This document shows, one piece after another, positions 1-5,645 of a stretch of DNA of 9,345 nucleotides. Position 1 is the first letter of the stretch. Each line of letters begins with the position of its first letter. Source of the stretch: Parachlamydiaceae bacterium (GTDB lineage Bacteria; Chlamydiota; Chlamydiia; Chlamydiales; Parachlamydiaceae). The notes beneath the pieces are model-generated. The model saw only the letters and a program-made list of their open reading frames with translations. It did not search any database and was not told the origin of the DNA. Location: the NCBI GenBank assembly GCA_013698165.1, contig JACCVN010000637.1:1-9345 (forward strand), given 5' to 3'. A program made the translations under genes and the position numbers.

Positions 1-2
1 GT

Positions 3-77
3 CACGCAATCGTTGTCGGCGGCATCAACAACAGCATGATACCTGAATGGTATAAGAACAATATTAGCAAAGATTAA
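3..77 (+). CDS. 3' end of an upstream gene, possibly ResB/Ccs1 (partial)
   Basis: Frame 3 is open from the window edge to a TAA at 75-77 and gives 24 residues that include VVGGINNSMIPEWYK. Frames 1 and 2 close earlier. The piece is too short for a firm call. The ending, a hydrophobic strand followed by GG-x-NN and a polar tail, resembles the last strand of ResB/Ccs1 proteins, which often end in a similar 'VGG-x-TNRN' segment. ResB is the usual partner of CcsA in cytochrome c assembly system II, and ccsA follows on the same strand, so ResB is the best guess from context. It remains inference. The gene body lies outside the window. Confidence 0.5.
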   Translation, partial: HAIVVGGINNSMIPEWYKNNISKD

Positions 78-85
78 TTCCATCT

Positions 86-131
86 GCAGCAAGACGCAGC
101 AAGCTACGTAGGCTGCTGCGTCTCGCAGCAG
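86..131 (+). promoter_or_regulatory. Competing GCAGCA/TGCTGC hairpins in the leader before ccsA
   Basis: GCAGCA occurs at 86-91, 96-101 and 125-130, with a single complementary TGCTGC at 114-119. Two strong hairpins are therefore possible but exclude each other. One pairs GACGCAGCA (93-101) plus GC (103-104) with GC-TGCTGCGTC (112-122). The other pairs CTGCTGCG (113-120) with CGCAGCAG (124-131) around a 3-base loop. No T run follows either. This may be a 3' end structure of the upstream gene, or an attenuator-like switch together with the terminator-like hairpin at 139-208. The function is not known. Confidence 0.45.
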
Positions 132-138
132 GTAGGAT

Positions 139-208
139 AAGCCTTAATACAGACCAACGCTTACCTTTAAAAACGCCCATTTCTTACAGTGTATTAGGCT
201 TTTCTTTT
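139..208 (+). terminator. Terminator-like hairpin with T-rich tail upstream of ccsA
   Basis: AAGCCTTAATAC (139-150) pairs with GTATTAGGCTT (191-201) with one bulged T, and the right arm runs into TTTCTTTT (201-208). The loop is long, about 40 bases, and the stem is only partly G/C, so this is a weaker terminator than a classical one. It lies 62 bases after the upstream stop codon and 38 bases before the ccsA start. It could end the upstream transcript or act on read-through into ccsA. Confidence 0.4.
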
Positions 209-246
209 GCTTACTCCCGCTGCTACATGCGCAGACAGGAGGCTAC

Positions 247-2412
247 ATGCTCAATCAAATTATCTTTAACTTTCTAAAGAGTTCTGCTAACCTTCTATCT
301 TGCGATGCAACTAAGCTTCAAAACGACAAAGAATCCAAAATGCCTAAAAGTTTAACTTTGATCCTGATATTTTGTTGTCATATCTTTGTAAGGCTACAAG
401 GCATTGAAACATTATCCGTGCCTGTCTCTTATGAAGGGCGTTTTTTACCTGCAGACCCTTATGCAAAGAAATGGCTCTTTGAGATCCACCACCGCAGCAG
501 CCTTAAAAGCGAAAACTTAACTGCTTTCCATGCGGAATCCCCTTCTGCCTTTGAGTTCATTTGGCAACTTAATTTTCAAGGCCATAAGCCGTGGGATAAA
601 GCCCCTTTGTTTTGGATACGCACTGCTGAGGTCAAAGAATTACTTGATCTCCCCTTGAAACAGGACCGTTTTGATTATGCTACGCTAATTCATTCTATCT
701 ATGAGGACACTAAATCGTCATGGATTGTGATGCAAAAGCTACTTGTCTACCACTACCTTAAAAGCTATCAAGATCCTGCTAATTATGGTGGCCGCACAAC
801 TCTGGAACTTTCACAACTTTCACCAGGCCTCTGGCTTAGTCTTAATGGTCAAAATTTAATCCTTTTAGAAGCTTCTGAAGCAGCGCCGTGGAAAAGATTA
901 AATCCGGGTTTATTGATAGAAGAAAATATCGATCTAAGAGTCGCTCCTCGGGAACAAAGCGCTTTGGACGATCTTCAAGAGTTGATAGCTACATTGTCCC
1001 GATTCAGTCAATTGCTTGGGACAACATTGCCAAATGAGCTCTCCTACTCTAAAGCATTTAATGGTTTAAAAGCACAAGGATTGCCTCCCAAGCAGATTTC
1101 AACTGCTTTAGATCAGCAACATCCTATTAGATCAAGATTACAAGCTGCCGGCACGCTTTTAAAAACATTGCCGGGAAAGCTGACTGAGGGGGAATGGTAT
1201 TCCTTGCACGCCCTTCAAATAAAAGTTTATGACCCTGCTACCAACGACCTGCAACCTATAAGCAATTTTACACTTTACTCAGACGAGGTATTTCATCGAT
1301 TGCGAGAGCTCTATACTTCTCTAAAGCACACCGCAGAGCAAAAAGACGATCAAGATAAGGCTGCTCACTCCAAAGTGACCAACGAATTAATGCAGCTATT
1401 AGCAGACAACTACAAAACAATAGAGAATAAAGCCTATAAGCAAGCTGCAGGCAAGCAGCTCATCTATCCTTCTGAAAACCAGCTTGCCGCAGAGACTCTT
1501 TACAGCAATTTCCCTTTCATTATGGTCTGTATAGGCGGTTATGCCCTTGCGCTTATTGCCTTGATCTTAGGATACTCGTTGAATAACAAAGGTGTGACAA
1601 CTGTTGGGGCATCCTTTCTAATGCTCTCTTTTTTTCTTCACGGATTTTTGTTAGCCATACGCAGCTATATCCTGGGACGCCCCCCAGTTTCAAACATGTT
1701 TGAAACACTCCTATATGTGCCTTGGATTGCTGTATTGACAGGCTTGCTTCTTTGGACAAAATATCGACACACGCTTCTGATGGCGGCCGGAGCTACCGTC
1801 TCGTTGGCACTTCTTGTTCTGCTCCAAATTACGCATATCGACTCCTCATTCACAAATGTACAAGCAGTATTAGACTCGCAATATTGGCTGATCATCCATG
1901 TTCTTTTAGTCGTCGGCAGCTATGGCATTTTTATCCTTGGAGGCGTTCTTGGACACTATTATCTTGGAGGATTAGCTTGGCATGGAAAAGAAACTAAAAA
2001 CCTAAAATTTGTCAGCCAATTTATTTTGCAATCTATGTATTTAGGAGTCGCTCTACTCGTACCAGGCACTCTACTTGGTGGTGTGTGGGCGGCAGAAAGC
2101 TGGGGACGTTTCTGGGACTGGGACCCTAAGGAATCCTGGGCATTTATCTCAATATGCGTCTACTTGATTTGGATCCATGCCTACCGCTTTAATAAAATTA
2201 GTCACTTTGGGCTTGCCATTGGCTCGGTGATAGGATTACTTACGATAAGCTTCACCTGGTATGGGGTAAACTATGTACTCGGCACCGGCCTGCATAGTTA
2301 TGGTTTTGGTCATGGTGGTGAAGGGTATTATTACCTTTATTTAATTGCTGAGATTCTTTTTCTGAACCTGGTCAGTCTGCGTTGGACCATTGCATGTGAG
2401 GACCGACAGTAA
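247..2412 (+). CDS. ccsA: CcsA/ResC-type cytochrome c biogenesis protein (heme exporter/ligation subunit)
   Basis: This is the multi-pass membrane subunit of cytochrome c assembly system II (with ResB/Ccs1), which moves heme across the inner membrane and presents it for attachment to apocytochrome c. The C-terminal half (about 423-715) is hydrophobic and carries the family signature: RPPVSNMFE (478-486) and the tryptophan-rich WWD heme-binding loop WGRFWDWDPKESWAF (619-633). Candidate heme-ligand histidines are H465, H551, H644 and H683, the last in GLHSYG. Residues about 53-420 form a mostly soluble N-terminal region, probably periplasmic. It makes the protein (721 aa) roughly twice the size of a minimal CcsA; extended forms are known in other phyla. 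The ATG at 247 follows AGGAGG (237-242) at 4 bases, a strong but close RBS. An alternative ATG at 340 would put a signal/anchor helix (LTLILIFCCHIFV) right at the N-terminus but has a poorer RBS. The stop is TAA at 2410-2412. Confidence 0.93.
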   Translation: MLNQIIFNFLKSSANLLSCDATKLQNDKESKMPKSLTLILIFCCHIFVRLQGIETLSVPVSYEGRFLPADPYAKKWLFEIHHRSSLKSENLTAFHAESPSAFEFIWQLNFQGHKPWDKAPLFWIRTAEVKELLDLPLKQDRFDYATLIHSIYEDTKSSWIVMQKLLVYHYLKSYQDPANYGGRTTLELSQLSPGLWLSLNGQNLILLEASEAAPWKRLNPGLLIEENIDLRVAPREQSALDDLQELIATLSRFSQLLGTTLPNELSYSKAFNGLKAQGLPPKQISTALDQQHPIRSRLQAAGTLLKTLPGKLTEGEWYSLHALQIKVYDPATNDLQPISNFTLYSDEVFHRLRELYTSLKHTAEQKDDQDKAAHSKVTNELMQLLADNYKTIENKAYKQAAGKQLIYPSENQLAAETLYSNFPFIMVCIGGYALALIALILGYSLNNKGVTTVGASFLMLSFFLHGFLLAIRSYILGRPPVSNMFETLLYVPWIAVLTGLLLWTKYRHTLLMAAGATVSLALLVLLQITHIDSSFTNVQAVLDSQYWLIIHVLLVVGSYGIFILGGVLGHYYLGGLAWHGKETKNLKFVSQFILQSMYLGVALLVPGTLLGGVWAAESWGRFWDWDPKESWAFISICVYLIWIHAYRFNKISHFGLAIGSVIGLLTISFTWYGVNYVLGTGLHSYGFGHGGEGYYYLYLIAEILFLNLVSLRWTIACEDRQ

Positions 2413-2441
2413 CAAAATGGTTGCTAAAATATGTTACATTT

Positions 2442-2478
2442 GATAAACATTTAAATGTAGAGGTTTATCTATTTTAAT
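2442..2478 (+). promoter_or_regulatory. Inverted repeats over a possible promoter for the acidic protein-hemW unit
   Basis: The gap after ccsA holds GATAAAC (2442-2448) and its exact inverse GTTTATC (2463-2469), with a perfect 12-bp palindrome ACATTTAAATGT (2447-2458) nested between them. TTTAAA (2450-2455) and TTTAAT (2473-2478) are 17 bases apart and match the -35/-10 consensus at 4/6 and 5/6. Transcription from there would start some 20 bases before the ATG at 2505. An inverted repeat over the -35 and spacer is operator-like. The stretch is very A/T-rich, so chance matches are easy, and the repeat could instead form the 3' end of the ccsA transcript. Confidence 0.3.
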
Positions 2479-2504
2479 CGCAAACTTAATTAGACGGCGA
2501 AACA

Positions 2505-2981
2505 ATGAAACATATCAAAAGTGAAAGACTTAAAAAGCTTGAATCTGAACTTTCAGATCTAGAGCAGTGGCTTAAATTAGGTCTTGTTCCTAAGAAAGAC
2601 ATTGAAAAGCACAAAGAAGAGATTATCAATATCAAAGGTAAAATCGAAGAGGAAAAGGAACGCTTGCTATTCCTCAAAGAAAGCGGTGAAGCTGAAGAAT
2701 ACATCACTCCTAAGCGCCCACCACCACGTGCGGGATACACTGAGATGCCTACAATTCCAGATATTGACATGAACGAAACCTCTGCAACAATTGGCGACAC
2801 AGGGTTTGAAATCGACACCGAAGCTGAAGGAGACAGTTCTATCATCGACGAACGCGATGATCAGGATGAAGAAACCACTACTGGAAGCGGCGACGAAGAT
2901 GAAGAAGATGAATCCTATTTCAGCGATAAAAACCGATGGAAACGGGGTGGCATCATCGATCCGGATGCCGATGAGTGGTAA
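2505..2981 (+). CDS. Uncharacterised acidic coiled-coil protein upstream of hemW
   Basis: I do not recognise a family. The 158-aa product has three visible parts. Residues 1-65 are charged and strongly helical, with heptad-like Leu/Ile spacing typical of a coiled coil. Residues about 66-110 are a Pro-rich linker (KRPPPRAGY at 69-77). Residues about 105-140 are extremely acidic, including a GDEDEEDE run, and a short basic/aromatic tail ends in DPDADEW. No signal peptide or membrane segment is seen, so it is probably cytosolic or exported by a non-Sec route. The ATG at 2505 lacks a clear Shine-Dalgarno (GGCGA at 2496-2500 is the best match). The gene overlaps the following hemW-type gene by 7 bases, so the two are probably co-transcribed and coupled. 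Codon periodicity and the tight overlap argue that it is real. A chlamydia-specific protein, possibly a secretion substrate, is one idea, suggested only by size and context. Confidence 0.8.
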   Translation: MKHIKSERLKKLESELSDLEQWLKLGLVPKKDIEKHKEEIINIKGKIEEEKERLLFLKESGEAEEYITPKRPPPRAGYTEMPTIPDIDMNETSATIGDTGFEIDTEAEGDSSIIDERDDQDEETTTGSGDEDEEDESYFSDKNRWKRGGIIDPDADEW

Positions 2982-4132
2982 GTAAGTGTATAGACACTTT
3001 GGCAAACGGCGTTAGTCTCTATTTCCATATTCCCTTTTGCACAAAAAAATGCGATTATTGTCACTTTTATGTCCTCCCTGATAAGGCTCCTTTAAAAGAG
3101 TCTTTCATGGTTGGACTGGAAAAGGAGTGGCTATTTCAGCTGCCTCATCTTTTGGATAAAAAAGTAGCAAGTATTTATTTTGGAGGGGGCACTCCTTATC
3201 TTTTAGGGGCATCTGCCATAGGTCAAATTTTAGATTGGGTCAAAAGATCTTTATCTTTTGTTGAAGAAGAGATCGAGATCACCTTAGAAGCAAATCCTGA
3301 AAATGTTGATTTTGATTCCATGTGCGCTTATCGCAACGCTGGCATCAATCGTATAAGCATTGGCGTACAATCTCTAGACAACACACTTCTCCACTCCCTT
3401 GGGCGTCTGCACAGCGCCAACAAAAGCCTTGAAGCAATCGATATCGCTAAAAGAGCAGGCATCAACAATATTTCTATTGATCTGATGTACGATCTGCCTC
3501 GACAAACCCTTGACACGTGGCAGAAAAGCTTGCAGCAGATAAAAACTTTACCGATCACCCACTTATCACTATATAATTTAACGATTGAACCCCATACAGT
3601 ATTTTTTAAATACCGAAATTCTCTTGCACCTTTGATCCCCGACGAAGAAACAAGTTTAGAAATGTATCAGATGGCGGTCACCGAATTGCAATCCGCAGGC
3701 TTGCAACAATATGAAATTTCAGCTTTCAGCAAAGAGAATCACTTTGCAAGGCACAATACCGGCTACTGGACAGGACGCCAGTTTTTAGGTTTTGGTCCCT
3801 CCGCCTTCAGTTTTTGGGAGGGAAGGCGTTTTCGGAATATTGCTAATCTTTCCAAATATCTCTCTAGGCTTCACGAAGGGTCAACACCCATCGACTTCGA
3901 GGAAAAGCTTGAGCCCGATGCGCAGCAAAGGGAATTACTGACTATTGGCCTAAGAATACTCGAGGGTGTTGACCTCCACGAACTTCAAAAATCACGCTCC
4001 TTGGGCCATGAAACTTTGGCCAGTTTGAACAAATTAGTTTCCGATGGTTACTTATCTTCAAAAGGTAAATGTGTCAAACTTACCCCCAAGGGGATTCTTT
4101 TCTACGACAATGTAGCCTCTGATCTAATTTAA
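2975..4132 (+). CDS. hemW: HemW-type radical SAM protein (HemN-like, probable heme chaperone)
   Basis: This 385-aa radical SAM enzyme belongs to the HemN/HemW superfamily. The [4Fe-4S] motif is HIPFCTKKCDYCHFY with C22, C26 and C29. Next come GGGTP (70-74), the SAM-contacting E105-ANP, ISIGVQSLD (127-135) and DLMYDLPRQT (169-178). The HemW-type segment YEISAF...HNTGYW...LGFGPSAFSF follows (246-280). True HemN has a fourth cysteine (CxxxCxxCxC); here C29 is followed by His-Phe, the HemW pattern. The likely role is therefore heme binding and delivery rather than anaerobic coproporphyrinogen III oxidation, although databases often label such proteins 'HemN'. The start is GTG at 2975, inside the preceding gene (7-base overlap). 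TTG at 2999 is an alternative, since HemW proteins usually begin a few residues before the LYxHIPFC strand. The C-terminal part (about 310-380) resembles the winged-helix HemN C-terminal domain. It fits the heme theme of the upstream ccsA. Confidence 0.9.
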   Translation: MVSKCIDTLANGVSLYFHIPFCTKKCDYCHFYVLPDKAPLKESFMVGLEKEWLFQLPHLLDKKVASIYFGGGTPYLLGASAIGQILDWVKRSLSFVEEEIEITLEANPENVDFDSMCAYRNAGINRISIGVQSLDNTLLHSLGRLHSANKSLEAIDIAKRAGINNISIDLMYDLPRQTLDTWQKSLQQIKTLPITHLSLYNLTIEPHTVFFKYRNSLAPLIPDEETSLEMYQMAVTELQSAGLQQYEISAFSKENHFARHNTGYWTGRQFLGFGPSAFSFWEGRRFRNIANLSKYLSRLHEGSTPIDFEEKLEPDAQQRELLTIGLRILEGVDLHELQKSRSLGHETLASLNKLVSDGYLSSKGKCVKLTPKGILFYDNVASDLI

Positions 4133-4333
4133 TTATCATTCAGGTTTCTATGTACTCAATCGAAATGGCACCTTTCCTCGCATATTCAATCTACTCTAGA
4201 AAGTTGCAGCCTATCTTTTCCCCAAAAAGATTGTCACATTGAGGATAGCTTAAAGAGGAAGCTGAATTACTATTAAATTACCTGTAAATTCACTTAGTAG
4301 CTTTATTGTTAATAGAGAAAATGTTCCAGCCAA
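4133..4333. other. Convergent intergenic stretch without a gene
   Basis: This gap lies between the 3' ends of hemW (+) and the LOG-family gene (-). No convincing ORF or RNA gene is visible. A weak imperfect inverted repeat pairs AAGCTGAATTAC (4259-4270) with GTAAATTC...GTAGCTT (4284-4303), followed by TATTGTT, and may end the hemW transcript. The support is poor. Confidence 0.4.
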
Positions 4334-4355
4334 TCGCAGAAAGGAGTTTCTGCGA
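4334..4355 (-). terminator. Hairpin at the 3' end of the LOG-family gene
   Basis: There is a perfect 9-bp stem, TCGCAGAAA (4334-4342) with TTTCTGCGA (4347-4355), around a GGAG loop. It begins 2 bases beyond the minus-strand stop codon at 4358-4360. Neither side has a clean T run: on the minus strand the hairpin is followed by TTGGCTGGAACATTTTC. It may therefore be an RNA-stabilising 3' structure or a weak terminator shared by the two convergent genes. Confidence 0.5.
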
Positions 4356-4357
4356 CG

Positions 4358-5386
4358 CTAAAACTTATTGATGTCATCAATCAGAGCGCGAACTAGCCCG
4401 AAATCGCGATGAGTATGATGAAAAGCTATACGCGGAAGCTCCAGCGCATCTTCTTCAGCCTCATAAGTCGGCACTACCGCAATTTCTCCATCGACCAATA
4501 AATTCCTATACTTATTAGTCAAAATCTCTAATTGCTCTTTATTTAGAGGGGTGTTTAAACGGATCACCAACATATCCTTAACATATCTGCTTGAATGATA
4601 ACGCTTATAAAATTGCTGAATATGCTCTACAGCATCTTCAGGCCCCTTAGCAATATAGTACAAATGCTTATCCTCTACGCTTATCCACCCATTATCAAGA
4701 AGCTGTTTTAATACATATTCCTGCCAATGTTTCCAGTATCCACCCCCTTCACCCTCGACCAAAACAACCGGAATAATGCTCGACTTGCCTGTCTGCTGCA
4801 ATGTTAAGACCTCAAAGAGCTCATCCAATGTCCCAAAACCACCAGGAAATGCCGCCAGAGCATTAGAATTGCTCATAAACATTAACTTGCGAGTAAAAAA
4901 GTATCGAAAGCTGATCAACCGTACATCGCCGGCAATAAATGAGTTTGTGGGTATCTCAAAAGGCAAACGAATCGACAGCCCAAAGTTCAAACCAGGCTCA
5001 GGCCCCTCTAGACCAGCCTTCATAATCCCATTGGCCGCTCCGGTGATACACATCCAACCGCATTTAGCCATTCCGGCACTAAATTTTTGGGCAGCAATAT
5101 AATCCAGATGTGTTTCAGGAGTCCTTGCGGAACCAAAAATACTCACACAGTGAGCTTCTTTATGACGATTAAAAACACGATACGCATAGCGCATCTCTTT
5201 CAATGCCCGGGACATAAGCTTCAACTGGCCCATGTCATGGCCTTCTTGGACCATCTTTAGACTATTTTGAATCATTTGTGAAATCAATTCATTTGAAAAT
5301 GAATCGGGATCGCCCCCGCAAGTCTTTATTAAATTTTGAATTTGATCGACAATAATCGGATCGTGGACATCGATAGAGTTTGGCAT
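4358..5386 (-). CDS. LOG-family nucleotide 5'-monophosphate phosphoribohydrolase-like protein
   Basis: This gene belongs to the LOG / 'lysine decarboxylase-like' Rossmann family, whose characterised members split the N-glycosidic bond of nucleoside 5'-monophosphates (cytokinin activation in plants, purine nucleotide salvage by PpnN in E. coli). Signatures, numbered from the ATG at 5386, are SIFGSAR (82-88), ITGAANGIMKAG (114-125) and the diagnostic PGGFGTLDE (181-189). At 342 aa it is longer than minimal LOG proteins (about 190 aa). The extra length is an N-terminal helical region (about 1-75) and a C-terminal region (about 255-342) of unknown role. The ATG at 5384-5386 is preferred because AAGGA lies about 10 bases upstream. 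A longer reading frame begins 12 codons earlier at a TTG (5422), but that TTG has no good RBS. The exact substrate cannot be told, and 'lysine decarboxylase' would be a misannotation. The gene stands alone, facing away from the tRNA. Confidence 0.87.
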   Translation of the reverse strand: MPNSIDVHDPIIVDQIQNLIKTCGGDPDSFSNELISQMIQNSLKMVQEGHDMGQLKLMSRALKEMRYAYRVFNRHKEAHCVSIFGSARTPETHLDYIAAQKFSAGMAKCGWMCITGAANGIMKAGLEGPEPGLNFGLSIRLPFEIPTNSFIAGDVRLISFRYFFTRKLMFMSNSNALAAFPGGFGTLDELFEVLTLQQTGKSSIIPVVLVEGEGGGYWKHWQEYVLKQLLDNGWISVEDKHLYYIAKGPEDAVEHIQQFYKRYHSSRYVKDMLVIRLNTPLNKEQLEILTNKYRNLLVDGEIAVVPTYEAEEDALELPRIAFHHTHRDFGLVRALIDDINKF

Positions 5387-5422
5387 TGCAAGCTTTTCCT
5401 TATGATTGTAGGCCTTTTTCAA

Positions 5423-5526
5423 CTTTCTAGTAGTAATGGCGGGAGCTTTCGTGCAGTCTAAAAGCCAAAGTTATTATTGCCCGCCTCCTAAAACTTTACT
5501 GTGTGCTATTTTACAGAGAAAACCCA
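5423..5526. other. Leader region between LOG gene and tRNA-Ala
   Basis: No gene is seen here. The stretch holds an inverted pair GGCGGG (5438-5443) / CCCGCC (5480-5485) separated by 36 bases. On the minus strand it also holds an AGGAGGCGGG sequence (5481-5490) that looks like a ribosome site but has no start codon within reach. It probably contains the promoter and 5' leader of the LOG gene, but I could not pick a convincing -35/-10 pair. Confidence 0.35.
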
Positions 5527-5555
5527 TTGAATGAAATTTGAAAATGGGATAAACT
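5527..5555 (+). promoter_or_regulatory. Possible promoter of tRNA-Ala
   Basis: TTGAAT (5527-5532) and TAAACT (5550-5555) are 17 bases apart, each with 4 of 6 bases of the sigma-70/sigma-66 consensus. The predicted start is near 5562, about 11 bases before the mature tRNA, which suits a tRNA leader processed by RNase P. The match is modest. The -10 lies within the hairpin at 5541-5571. Confidence 0.35.
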
Positions 5556-5571
5556 TGGTTTTGCCCATTTT
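5541..5571 (-). terminator. Hairpin between tRNA-Ala and its promoter, possible mreC terminator
   Basis: AAAATGGG (5541-5548) pairs perfectly with CCCATTTT (5564-5571), and an inner AAAC (5551-5554) pairs with GTTT (5558-5561) around a 3-base loop. On the minus strand it would form 65 bases past the mreC stop, after the antisense of the tRNA, so it is a plausible end for the aspC-mreC transcript. A third element, CCCATT (5523-5528), can compete for the same AATGGG arm. There is no long T tail in either direction. Confidence 0.35.
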
Positions 5572-5572
5572 T

Positions 5573-5645
5573 GGGGCGTTAGCTCAGTTGGTAGAGCGCA
5601 ACAATGGCATTGTTGAGGTCAACGGTTCGATCCCGTTACGCTCCA
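5573..5645 (+). tRNA. tRNA-Ala (anticodon GGC)
   Basis: A full 73-base cloverleaf can be drawn. The acceptor GGGGCGT (5573-5579) pairs with ACGCTCC (5638-5644), and the discriminator A is at 5645. The D arm is GCTC/GAGC (5582-5585, 5594-5597) with an AGTTGGTA loop. The anticodon stem CAACA/TGTTG (5599-5603, 5611-5615) carries loop ATGGCAT, giving anticodon GGC (5606-5608). The T arm is AACGG/CCGTT with loop TTCGATC. The third acceptor pair is G3-U70 (5575 with 5642), the universal alanine identity element, which confirms the call. It reads GCC and GCU codons. CCA is not encoded (5646 onward is GTT), so the CCA-adding enzyme is needed. The last 10 bases lie over the end of the opposite-strand mreC gene. 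Confidence 0.97.

Noticed and set aside
1722..1997. Open + frame of 91 codons inside ccsA
   Set aside because: It lies wholly inside the well-supported ccsA membrane domain in another frame and shows no family features.
2486..3005. Minus-strand open frames opposite the acidic protein
   Set aside because: Ser-rich and low-complexity translations are what the complement of an Asp/Glu/Lys-rich gene gives. The + strand gene has the better context and the overlap with hemW.
4776..5102. Open + frame of 108 codons opposite the LOG-family gene
   Set aside because: It is the antisense shadow of the conserved LOG core (PGGFGTLDE region), with no RBS or recognisable motif.
5573..5645. tRNA as an integration (att) site
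   Set aside because: No integrase, no direct repeat of the tRNA end and no island boundary is visible within the window.
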